From positions 42,976-106,975 of the forward strand of contig BCIK01000014.1 of the NCBI GenBank assembly GCA_039545295.1: DNA of 64,000 nt, in the 5' to 3' direction. The DNA comes from Udeniomyces pyricola. Taxonomy: Eukaryota > Basidiomycota > Tremellomycetes > Cystofilobasidiales > Mrakiaceae. This document shows, one piece after another, positions 23,248 through 34,800 of the stretch; the stretch's first letter is position 1, and the number at the start of each line of letters is the position of its first letter. Made by a program: the position numbers and the translations under genes. The notes beneath the pieces were generated by a model. It had not been told where the DNA came from. It did not search any database and was given only the letters and a program-made list of their open reading frames with translations.

Positions 23248-24944
23248 ATGTCGTCCCAGCCCAACGGTGACCTTCTCGCCATCGATGTCAACAACCTCAC
23301 CTTCGCCTACCACGGCGAGAACGCGCTCCATGACATCAACCTCACCGTCGAGCAAGGAGAGAGGTAATTAGTCTGGTTTCTGTTCTGTTCTGCTTGCCCA
23401 ACCTTTTGTTCGCTCATCGCTTGGCGATATCAAGAATGCTCCCTTAGAAAGTATCGCATGATCTGATCTTGCCGTTCATGCCGTCGTCTTCGCCGCTATC
23501 CAGGGTTCTCGTCATTGGCGCCAACGGAGGTCAGTGATGACGTTTCCCCCCTCGTTTCTCTATCCCTCGCGTTTCTCCGATCTGCCTTTTTTTTTCGCCC
23601 TGACTTGTCTCATATTCGCCTGTTCCTCCGCAATTCAACGTCACTTCCCACCTCAATCATTACTTTCTCCAGCTGGAAAGTCGACTCTCCTCCGAATTCT
23701 TGCTGGCAAGCGTTTGACGCCCGGTGCCAACGCCCTCCTGCTCGGCAAGGATGTCTTCCGATCCCCTCCTCCCGGCGTCACCTACCTTGGTACGGAATGG
23801 TCTATGAACCCCGTTGTCCGAGGAGATATCGTCGTCAGCCACTTCCTTGACAGCGTCGGTGGATACCGACATGTCGAGCGAAGGGATCGATTGCTCGACA
23901 TCTTGGACGTTGACTTGAACTGGTACGTCCGACTTGGTCTTGATAGGGATTTGTTTGCTCTTCACCAAGCATCAACGAGGAGCGTCGCGTGTCCTAAAAA
24001 AAAAGCAAGTCACTAATGCTAATGTTACTCATAACGGCAAAACACAGGCACATGCACGAGATCTCGGATGGCGAGAGAAGACGAGTCCAGCTCGTTATGG
24101 GATTGATGGTGAGTTAACCCTGTGTCTTCGTGTTCTATCCTATTCATCTTGGTATCCTTTAAGAGTCACGTCCGATCTCACACTCTTCCCAACCGCTAGG
24201 CCCCTTGGGATGTCCTCCTGCTCGACGAGGTAAGCCATCGATTACAGAGGGTCCAGTTGTCTCGGTTGCAACATTCAAACTCATCCTCTTGCTCACGTCG
24301 CTTCGTTCCCGATCACTCCTCATCCTTAGGTCACTGTCGACCTCGATGTGTTGGTCCGGGGAGATCTCATGGACTTCCTGATTCAAGAGTCCAAGACCCG
24401 AAAAGCAACGATTGTCTACTGTGCGTCATCACGTCGTTTGCTAATCTCGTTTCTCAACATCATCTGCTGACGTTGATTGGTCTGACTCCCTTCTGTTTTT
24501 GTTCTTACTTGTTTTCATCTCTAGGCACCCATATCTTTGACGGTCTCGACTCCTTCCCGACTCAGGTCCTTCACATGCAACTCGGTCGAACGCCGACCGC
24601 ACCTCTCCCTTGGCCGCTCCCTGCGGCCGAGATTCAATCGGCTGAGCAGGCCAAGGGCGACAAGGGCGGATCCACCTTACTTGGCATTGCTCTTGGATGG
24701 CTCAGGGAGGACAGGGAACTCAGGCGAAAGCTGGAGAAGGAGGCTGGCGGAGAAAAGCGAGGTGCGAAGCGAAACGACGTAAGTGTTTATCTCCAGGATC
24801 GTTTGTATTCGTTCGCAAATGGTCACGCAGCAATGACACGACGTAATGCTCACGCTATTTTGTCTCTCGTGCTTGTTCCTCGTTCTCAAGACCCGAGATG
24901 CCAAAACGTTCTTCGAGAAGTACGACTACTCGGCTGGCAAATAG
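23248..24944 (+). CDS. CAF16: Caf16, soluble ABC ATPase (CCR4-associated factor 16)
   Basis: Non-membrane ABC ATPase that in yeast interacts with CCR4-NOT and Mediator parts. Eight exons join in frame to 293 aa: 23248-23363, 23504-23529, 23673-23922, 24048-24108, 24200-24229, 24330-24420, 24525-24778 and 24891-24944. The N-terminal strand is LLAIDVNNLTFAYHGENAL. Walker A is GANGAGKST, built across the second and third exons. A GTEWSMNPVVRGDI stretch follows where the Q-loop region should be. The signature is the family-typical degenerate ISDGERRRVQLVMGLM rather than LSGGQ. Walker B is DVLLLDEVTVDLDVLVR, then the H-loop region TIVYCTHIFDGLD. The C-terminus (FFEKYDYSAGK) has no transmembrane domain. 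Length and motifs match Caf16 closely. Confidence 0.93.
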
Positions 24945-25513
24945 AAGAATCGTTACTCCGCCTCAAATTATTCTTCCCTTCCCCTTCGTATCATCCTTCT
25001 TCCCTGCATGATGTAGCGTATATCTTTTTCTTTTTTTTTTCCTATATCTTTCTCCTCCTTTCCGAGGTTGTTGTTTACCGTGCATCTCAACACGCATATC
25101 TTTGTGCTCTTCTCTCTTTCTCTTGCCTTTTTCTTTTTCTCTTGATCGCTCTCGGTTTCCCCTCATGTCAAGCGGTGCCTCGATCTGTTCCACTCGACGC
25201 TCGCCTTGCTCTCGCATCTCAACACGCATACCTCGTTTCCTTGCATCAACTTATTTATGATTTTAGATATCCCGTGTACTTCCGGCCGGTTGACCTAGTT
25301 GTGATTGTGGATAACGTGGTTTCACTAGCTGTTGAGTAGGCCAGATCGAGACGTAAAGGGAAAGTAAAGTCAAGCAAATCACAGTAACTAACCCGCAAGG
25401 TGGATCGCGCAGTTTGCCTCGACCCCATCACCTCCAGCTGATCGATAATAGTACAGCTCATCTGGCCATCTTGGCTCCCTCTCCCTCTTCCTGCCTCCCT
25501 CATCCTGCTCAAC
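24945..25513. other. Intergenic region upstream of TRAPPC11
   Basis: Pyrimidine-rich on the plus strand between 24965 and 25150, with a short direct repeat: TCTCAACACGCATA occurs at about 25085 and again at about 25217. It probably contains the 3' UTR of CAF16 and the TRAPPC11 promoter. Confidence 0.45.
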
Positions 25514-28500
25514 ATGAACAGCTATCCGGTTCACTTCCTCGCTCATTATCTTCCTCTTTTGATTGTCGCCGGTGTCAACCCATCGCCACCGCCGCCATCA
25601 TCGACGCCTGACTTGACCGGACCAACCGCTCCTACCTCTTCCTCCTCGTCTACCTCTCTTGCCGCGTCATCTCCGCCATCCGACCAGCAGGACCCATTCG
25701 AGGAGCTCATTGCCAGCTTGAGGAAAGCCCTTGTCGCCAAAGGGAAGACCAACGTATGGGAGCCCGAGGGACGTGAGAAGCGCAAGAGCTTTCATATCGT
25801 CCTAGCTGACAAGGTAACCCCGAGCTTTCTGGTCCTTTGCAACACGCCTGATCGTCAAATGAAGCGATGCGTACACGTACTGGCTATGAGTGCTTGTTCT
25901 AACAATGCGATACCAACCGAGATACATTACTCATGTTCTATCGTTGTTGTCTGGCATCATCATTTGCGATTCGTCCAGGACATCCGTCTCCCTCCTGCCA
26001 AGGTCGCGCCCTCGTCCGGCGCGATCCCCGCCGGTGCCACTGGCGCTACAACCAATAACCAACCCCTGAGATCACCTCTATCACCCTTTGTCCCGACGAG
26101 TCCACTATATCCGGATGGTCTTATCGCACCGATATGGGTCCGCAAACATACGCAAGTTCATCTTTTCATCGTCGCGTCGAAACGACCCAAATAGTCGTGT
26201 CGGTCTGACGCGTCTCTTCCTTCGTCTTCCTCCCCCCCCCCCCCTTACTCTGCCCTGCCCTGCCACAAACCCTCGAATCTTGAAATCTCGACGGGTGTCT
26301 TCTTCGATCTATCTGCAGAGATCTGGTTCCATCGGTATTTGTCCTTTTTTTGAGACTGTCAGAAGAAGATGACGAGCTACTCGACAAAGCCAAGGATGAG
26401 GATCTCGTCAAGGAGTTACTGAGACGCAAGAAGGTCCTCTCGGAGCGTGGCATCAAGCTTACTGTCGTCCTCATTGCGAGTCGAGAACTGTTAGGTGGGT
26501 ATCATACGACTCGTCTTGACTGTTCCTGGTGGTACCAATCTGGCTGATGCACACGTCCTTGGCTTGTGTTTGGTTTCCGTCTCGATAAGACAACCCAACC
26601 CTCGATCCCCGACTCTCCCAGATCCGGCGACAATCATCGCTCGATTCTCGAGCGTCTCTCTTCGTCCTCACACCCGTAACACCGTCGGAGCTCGACGAAT
26701 TTGTGCAATCTCTCCAGGACGTTCTTTATGAGCCCGCTCTGGAGTATTACGAGAAGCACTCGAAGCGGGTCCGTCGGAAGCGGGCCAAGTTCGGGGCAGG
26801 GACCGTTGTTGCTGGTCAGGGCTTTACGCCAAGTGTCTCGGGTGGAACGGGAGTTGGGTCATCGGGAGGAGCTGTTGGCACCAAAGGCCTCAGTCGAGAA
26901 GGATGGATTGTTCGGTACGAATACAAAGCCGGGACCTTTGCTGAGATACGAGGCGAGACGAATCTCGTGAGTATCAGTCCATCGCTCCTCTGTTTCGCAA
27001 GGTCCTTCACGTCGTTCCCATCATACCGGCCAACCTTATATCTCTAATCTTTGCTATCTCTACCGATTCTGTTGGACATCACGCACTCCAATCCGACAAC
27101 AGGCCTGCAAACACTACGAGCAATCTTGGACCGAACTTTCTGTCATGTTTCATTCGACCACTGTGCTCCCACCCCGGACCAAGCGATGGGCCGAGGCCAA
27201 GGTTCTCGCCGATTGCGTTGCCATCAAGATCTGCAAGCTCCATCTCTACCAGAATGAGACAAGCAAAGCTCTCGTGTTTTTCAAACGCCATCTCACCAAA
27301 TTCGAGGGGCTCAGCAAAGGATGGGGCATCGGAGAGGACACGTTTGAGTTCTGGAGCTGGGTCGCTAGGCAGTACGTTTCGAGGTTCCGTCCTTGCTTCA
27401 GCGTTTGACTTCCTTTGTCTTTCTCAGGAGCTCAAAATGTTAACCGTTTGACTTGTGATAGGTATCGCATCTTTGCGGAACTGCTCGAGTTGGGCATTCA
27501 ATCAGGCCTCACGATCCCGGCCCCAGCACTCTCGGTCGGCGCGCTCTCCTCTGCCCAGGACCAACTCTTGACGCCTTCATCGGTCCTCCAACACCCTGGG
27601 TTCTATTACTACGCGGCTGCTTGTTGCACCGAAAAGAGAAGAGAGACCTTTGCGATCGCTATGGAAGCGGAAGCGGATGCGTTGAACGTGAGTGTTTTAT
27701 CATTCATCTTAAACCGACAAGAATTACCTTATCTCAAACAATGACGGAAGATATCTTTGAGGGATATTCTGCTGATACCTAAGTCTTGCTAGTCGGAGGC
27801 TGGATCGACGAGTGGATTTGTCAACAGCAGTCCGGGGTTCGCCAACGAGAAGAAAGTCGACCATTCTGCTTTGATCATCGAAGTCAGTTCCGAATTCTTC
27901 CCTCTTGCTCATGTAATTTGTCGCTTTCCTCCTTGGAACTCCTACTTACTCGCTGCTTGACGCGCTGTGGGTTTGTTCGTGTGCAAACTGTAGCTCTTCA
28001 CCAAATCCTACGAGCTGCTCAAACTTGCTCATCCTCGGCCCCTTCCCCATGACTCGACCGTCTCCCGTCACTCTGCCCACCCACTCACCCAATCCCGTCT
28101 AACGCTTTATATTGCATCGCGCATCGCCGAGGCGTATCATGATGGGAAACAGCACGAGATGGCGCTGCGCTTTTTCGAACGCATCTCGAGGGTTTATCGC
28201 CGGGAGCGGTGGGATCCTATTGCGCGTACGATGAGAGGCATCTGGTTGGATTCGGCAAAGAACGTCAAAGGGAGAGAAGCGGATGTGGTGCGGCTTCTGG
28301 TAGAGATGAGTGGGGATGAAAACGAGCCGGAATCGAGAGTTGAACAGCTGAAGGAAGCGTTGGAAGTAAGTACCGGACTCGGATGTAGGTTGCAGCGTTA
28401 TTGGTTTGGGCTCAACGGATTTGCGGCTTACGTGCTGGTCGGATGTCTGATTCTAACCTTTTCAGGCATTGACGTTGACGAACGATGAACCTTTGGTCAT

Positions 28501-31450
28501 CAACATGAGCGAAAGTCTTTCTCCTCGTACGTGGACTGCATTCGTCGTCGTCACTTGGCTTTCCAAATGTCGTGTCGAGCGGACGTCTGATCATCAATTT
28601 GCTTGCCTTTCAAATCCCTCTCTGCTTCCTCCCAACATCCTTGTTGATTTCTTGGTGATCGGCTGAACCTTCATTTGCCCTCTCTCCAATCACAGTCACA
28701 GTCACGCCTCTGTTCTTTCTCGGCTCTACCTTTACTTCCAGTCCGGTCCCTTTCCAGCTGATTGTTTCCCCATCGACACCCCACGATCTCTCTTCCCTTC
28801 CGCTCAGCGCAATGTCTCTTCAATTTGCCGATCATCTCAATCCATCGTCCATTGAAATCCAACACCGTCCGTCGGAAGAAGAGAAGTCAAGGCCTGATGT
28901 TCAACTCGTCTCCATCGACCGCGCCGGAACAGGCGGAGAGGAGCAACTTCGGGCTGACTTGCGATGGTCGTCCGGGGCAAAGTTAGTCGTTTCTGGCTCA
29001 CTGATGAGTGATGCAGTGGGAGCGTCGTTTGTAAGTGAAATTCCCTGACGAAATCATTCGGTCTCTAGAATTGGCCTCTTCACCGTCTCGTTTCGTTTCT
29101 AATACTGTTTGGTTGTGTACATTGTTAGATTTCTTCGGTCACACTTGTTCTTGATAGCAAAGTCCATCTTAAATATGATCAATCGGTTCTTGAGCATGCA
29201 TCAACGAGTGATTCGGTGCGTTGGCTGTCCTCAATGTCACCCCCGACATTTGTGAGCCTCGAAAGACAAGGTCTTCATACTACCTCGTGCGTACTTTCTT
29301 TCTCGCTCTGTCTGCTTGTCTGTCCGCTTACATAATGGCCGGTTCTATGGCATCGCTCCTATTCCGTGCGAAGCTTCAATAACCAACCTTTTCTTGTCTT
29401 GCCTGCATATGCAGTGTCCTCGCCAAACCTCACCTCCTCGATGTCGAGGTCTCCCATCCATCACCCGCTTACGTCGAAGAGAGCTACCCTATCTCGATCG
29501 AAGTCAAGAATTCCGACTCTCGTTCGCTTGATGTGTGGCTGGATGTTCTCTTGCTACCTTCCTCGGATGACAACGGCTGTACGTCCAGCGGTATTTCACT
29601 CCTCTATGGACTTCGGTTGTAGTTCCGCATGTATCAACTACTGATTGTATGCGTGACTTTTTCTTTCTTCATATCGTTCCCATATGATATTTCCATGCGT
29701 GTTTGTTTTGTCGTGTTCGGTCAATTGCCTTTGTTCAGCTGGCACCATCTCGATCGATGATCAGACTTCGACGTCTGTCCTCAAACAAATCCCAGTTGGT
29801 ACCCTTCACCCTTCAACTCAAATCGCCAAAACTCTCACTCTCCTCTCTGAGGGTCTTCCGACGATGCACTCGATCGATATCTCCATCCAATCGCGCCCAA
29901 CACCTCCTTCACTTTCCGGATCCTCCTCACCCTCGACGGCTTTCTCTGCTGTGTCTCCTTCCTCGCCGACAACCCCTACGACTCCAGGATTGGATGATGT
30001 TCGACCGCACGAAATCGTTCGCTCCATCGTCGTGCCGTGCATCCTTCCGTTCCGCGTGTCGTTTGACTCGCGCCGGCTTGCTCGACGCGAAGCCGCCAGA
30101 GGTTTGTTGGACCCCAAGGGCTTTGAGATTGGTGGGGAATGGGAGAAGGAGGAAGAAGTGACGGTGAGCTTGTTGGTAGATACAGTTGGAGATTGGGACG
30201 TTGAGGTAGCCAATATTGTCTTCAAAACGGGCGTGAGTTGGTCGTTGTTGCGTTATTTCTTTTGTTTTCCATTATATATTTGGCCTCTCCTGTACATAGA
30301 GGGGCAGTGGGGAAGCCAGATCTTGTTTCAGGCAGTATGGTGGAGACTTATGATTCGATTGCGTCTTGAATCGTCTCAGAATACCAAATACGCTCATCAA
30401 ACGTTTTGCTCCGTCGACGATCAAACCTCTTTCCCTCAACGTGAGCTTTTTCGTCCGCTTCGACTCTTTATTCCCTCCCTCAGGAGTCTATCTGTGACTG
30501 ATCTGAGCTCGTGGTTGATCTTGACCTCATCTCACTTTGTTCGCTTTCTTCCCAATTGAATCCCTCGCGAATTTCAGTCTGGAGAACGGGCGATCGCACA
30601 GCGCTTGTGTCGCACTTTGACATTGGTAACAGCATGGACGATGACGAACTTTTGGATGAAGACGATCGTCCACTGTCGAACAACGGACGAAATTCTTCGC
30701 CAGGATGGTTTGATGTGACGTGGAAGAGGTTTGTTTCTTTGCGATTTGAGCTCGGATGGAGTGGGATGAATTGCGAGTGGGATGGCTCGAGTTTGGTGCT
30801 GACTTGGCTTGGTGATTGGTTTCATATAATGTGTTCTTGATCTATCTCTTTCTCTTCCTCCTTCCCACTCCCCTTCTATCGCCCGATTTCCTGCCCTCCT
30901 CAAATTTTGGAGTAACAGAGCTTCTCACTCATCTTCACACCCCCTCTCCCATTCCATCATTCCCCTCCCTACCCTCCTTCCCGCGTCACGGTCCAATCCA
31001 CCAGTTCTCATCTCCGCCATGATCTCTCTTCAGCCCTCTGCTCTCCAAGTCCTCGAACCCTTCGTCCTTCGGCTCGCACTTCACAATCTCTCTGCATCGA
31101 GCTCGATCCCACGGTCGACCTCGCTGCATCTCCAAGTCGACACATCCGAGGCGTTTGCTTGGGCGGGTCCGCGATCGATCCGATTGCCCCTTCTCTTGCC
31201 AGGGCAAAGTCGGATCGTCAACCTCAAAGCGGTCGGTCTCAAAGTCGGTTGGGTCGATCTACCGACGGTGAGGGTATGGGAAATCTTAGAAGGGAGACAA
31301 GGGGAGGAAGACCAGGTCGAGACGAGGGATGTCAAGGTTGGGATGGAGAGGGATTCAGAAGCTGGGATGATTGTCGAAGGAGTACCTGCAGCCGGAGGTG
31401 AATCCTCGGGTGGGAATGGCTTGAGGGTGTTTGTTCATCCGCCTTTATGA
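25514..31450 (+). CDS. TRAPPC11: TRAPPC11, foie-gras/gryzun TRAPP III-type subunit
   Basis: Large TRAPP subunit for ER-Golgi traffic and autophagy. The start is MNSYPVHFLAHYLPLLIVAG, followed by a Ser/Pro-rich linker. Conserved blocks follow across many exons: DPFEELIASLRKALVAKGKT; SPLYPDGLIAPIWVRKHTQ; LLRRKKVLSERGIKLTVVL; LDSRASLFVLTPVTPSELDE; and SLQDVLYEPALEYYEKHSKR with a following Arg/Lys tract. The foie-gras domain (about 26900-28500) has EGWIVRYEYKAGTFAEIRGE, AEAKVLADCVAIKICKLHLY and SKGWGIGEDTFEFWSWVARQ. The C-terminal gryzun/beta-sandwich part (about 28800-31440) has DVEVSHPSPAYVEESYPISI and ends RVFVHPPL. Roughly 15 or more exons. The protein is long, as expected for a family of about 1,100-1,300 aa; I did not fix every splice junction. 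One intron carries a 13-C run at 26232-26244. Confidence 0.87.
26232..26244 (+). repeat. Poly(C) tract in a TRAPPC11 intron
   Basis: Thirteen C lie within an intron of TRAPPC11, on the sense strand of the gene. Confidence 0.85.
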
Positions 31451-31846
31451 CTGTAAAGATAATACTGGTTGGTGACCATTCTGTATAGATGGGTTTGAAT
31501 GAGTCTGGTTATATATATATATATATACTTTTGCATGTGCATGTGCGCGGCGTTGCATTTATATATGGAACCATGTGTACCACATCATATGCACGCTCTT
31601 GGTGGGTCAAGCTTGAAGCTTGAAGAACGATGACGGCGAAAGCGAATGAACCCGCGCCATGATCACGCACAGTGGAGAAAGAAAAAAAAAACATAGAAAG
31701 AATACCAAAGGGCGAGACCAAATTCCAAACACACGTTCGCTCGTCATGATCGGATATCGATGAATCCTAATCCCGACCTCGACCCGCATCCACATACACA
31801 TACACACACTCTCTCTCTTCATATCTCCCCGTCTATCGGCTGCGCT
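31451..31846. other. Intergenic region upstream of VIP1
   Basis: Contains an (AT)n run at about 31511-31527, an A run near 31683-31692, and CATACACA-type repeats just before the ATG. The frame of the VIP1 start is open back to an ATG at 31760, so up to 29 extra residues (His/Pro/Thr-rich) are possible, but these look like an untranslated CA-rich leader. Confidence 0.45.
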
Positions 31847-34800
31847 ATGACTAGCACCCCAACTTCAACAGCCCTCGACCGTCCTACTCTCGGTCGACAC
31901 CTCACCAACTCTCCCCAATTGCGCGATACTTCAGGTCAGAAGCCCATCGTCCTCGGCGTCGCGTCGATGGACGTCAAGGCTCGCTCAAAGGCGATGAGGG
32001 AGATTCTGACGAGGCTCGTCGAGATGGAAGGTGGCGCGGTGGACATCAAGATTTTTGGAGATAAAGTCATCTTAGACGAAGGTCAGTTGGCTTAGTTTAT
32101 GATATTCCGCTCCCTTTTCTGGGGGGGGAAAGAGAGGGTGATAGATGAACTTGGGTATGAGGGGGAAATCAGGAGAGGTAAAGTAGGAGGGCGGAGAGGG
32201 CGATATGTCGATAATCATGTAGGCTCCCTTCGTCACGATGGAATCACCATCATAGATCGTTCTTGATCTGATCAGGAGTAAAGCAGGATCAAAGCCAGCG
32301 TAGGAATATCTGCATAGGTCCGAAGGTTGATACCAAGATGCTAACGTGATGATATCATCAACCTTTCCGGCTCGTTTTCGGATCCCTCGGCTTCGTTATG
32401 GCACCTCCTTTGCGTTGAATCGATTCAGATATTCATCATTGGCCTCAGACCGACGTTCTCATCTCCTTCTTCTCGACCGACTTTCCGCTTCCCAAGGCGA
32501 TTGCCTACACCCAGCTTCCGAGCCTCCAACCGCCGCCTATCGTTATCAACGACCTTCCCATGCAATCCGTCCTTTGGGATCGACGACTTGTCCTAGCCAT
32601 CTTGGATCATATCGGTGTGCCTACGCCGAGAAGGGTGGAAGTCACAAGAGATGGGGGACCTGTGATTGATGATGGTGTACGAAGCAAAATGCAGAGGGAG
32701 CTAGGGTTGACGTTTGGAGATTGGGTCGGCGAGGGCCCCAAGAAGGAGGGTGAGGTTATAAGGGGAAGGAACGTTCAGTTGAGGGAAGATGGAGACGCCA
32801 TCATCGTCAATGGTGTCGTGGTGGAGAAACCGTTCGTGGAAAAGGTGAGTTTGATGCATGGATGGTATGCTGGCTGAAGGGGCGGTGGTGGAAACAGGGG
32901 GGGAGAAGGGAGCCCATACACTGATTGTGATGCTTGCTTTCTTCTTGCATGCATCTACCTCTTCATCCTGGACATTTCCGTGTTCATCGCTATTCCATAG
33001 CCTGTCAATGGCGAAGACCACAATGTCTACATTTACTACCGGGGCGGAGGTGGTCGTCGTCTTTTCCGCAAAGTAAGTGATATCCATATCGTTTCCGCTT
33101 TCCCATTCAATCTTCGCCTCATATCTTGTTCTTCTTCACCTGTAAATACCTTCTCATTCACAGGTCGGCAATAAGTCTAGCGAGCACGACCCAGATCTGA
33201 TGCATCCTCGAACGGAAGGCTCCTTTATCTACGAGGAGTTTATCAACGTCGAGAATGGTTCGTTGCAGGACACCTACCGTGCCTTGATCATCATCGTATC
33301 ATCGTCTACTCGCGTGTTTGCTCATCTGTGTTTTACTTCTTGCCGTCGGTATATCAAACTTCTTCAGCTGAGGATATTAAGATCTACACGGTCGGGCCTT
33401 CCTTCTCCCATGCTGAGACGCGAAAGTCACCCGTGGTTGATGGTCTCGTCCGACGTAACACCGACGGCAAGGAAATTCGATTCATCACGCAACTCAGTGA
33501 GGATGAACGGACATACGCTACCAAGATCTGCAATGCATTTGGCCAGTACGTGTCATCCGATCTCTTACATATATACATCTTTCCGCCTGCGTCACCGGAC
33601 TCGATGGCCAGCCCTTGACTCAGATGGTCAACAGGGAGCCGATGCCATATCGGAGGCATGTTGGTAACAAACGTTTCCTAATTTATCTTTCTCTCGTTCT
33701 CCCTTCCTCGCAGGATGGTTTGCGGATTTGACTTGCTTCGATGCGAGGAGGGAGATCGAAGTCTTGTCATCGATGTCAACGGCTGGAGTTTTGTCAAGGG
33801 GAACCAGGCCTATTACGGTCCGTCGTGTTTCTTCGCGTCGACTCAAATTACATTGAACAAGGTGTCCCTACATAACTGACACATGGCTTCTATTGTGCGC
33901 TAAACATGTTCCCCACATCACTCTTTCTTTCCGACGACGTTTGGATTCGTTTCTGGCCTTTCAGACAAGGCCGCCGAGATCTTGTCGGGCGTGTGTGAGC
34001 TGGCGAGGCAACGTCGATCTGCCATGGAGGTGGCAATCGCTCCCTCATCTGCTCCCGGCGTTTTGTACAAACAGCCTCCCGAACCGACGAGTTCGGCAAC
34101 TTCTACGCTCAAGGCCAGTGTGACGGGTGAGTCGAGACCTGGGAAATGATCTTTTTCTTTTCCGATCAACTGCTAGCTCACCTTGTTCGTCATCCTTGAC
34201 TTTTCCCTGTGCTAGTCTTCCGACACTCGGATCGCACACCCAAGATGAAGACCAAGTTTACTTTCCTTGGTGAGATGGCTCCCTTTTCGCCCTCGTGGGT
34301 CGAATCACAGGTTGAGCGAGCCAGTCATCACTGACGGAACGACTTTCACGCGGTTACCTGGCATAGTTGGTGAACCTTGGGCGGCACCATTCGTGTCACT
34401 CTTGAGAGGCCACCGTGAAGAGATTGTGCTCCGAGAGTCAAAGCAGCTCGACCTCATCCTCGATGCTGCGGGAGAGGCCATTGAGATCGGCTGCCCTGAG
34501 GACGTGACGGAGAATCTGCAGAAGCTCCAGGACGTCTTGCAGAGGAAAAAGGAGCTCGTACGTATAGGCTTTGTTTTCTGTTCTTTTTTTCTCCTTCTCT
34601 CTTAATTGTTGTCGGTCATGCAACCAATATGTCAACAGGTTTATTGATACTTTCGTCCGCTTAATGGCTCACATTTTAGCCTGGTACCAAAGCTCGTACG
34701 TCTCTCTGGAGCAAACTCGCTCAGACACGGTTTCCCCTGCGACGACGCTTTCGTGTTTACCGGTCTTTCGCAACCTAATCTTTTTCTTTCTTCCTCGATC

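Noticed and set aside
31760..31846. N-terminal extension of Vip1 from an ATG at 31760
   Set aside because: The added residues are encoded by a CACATACACA-like leader and look untranslated. The start at 31847 is preferred but not proven.
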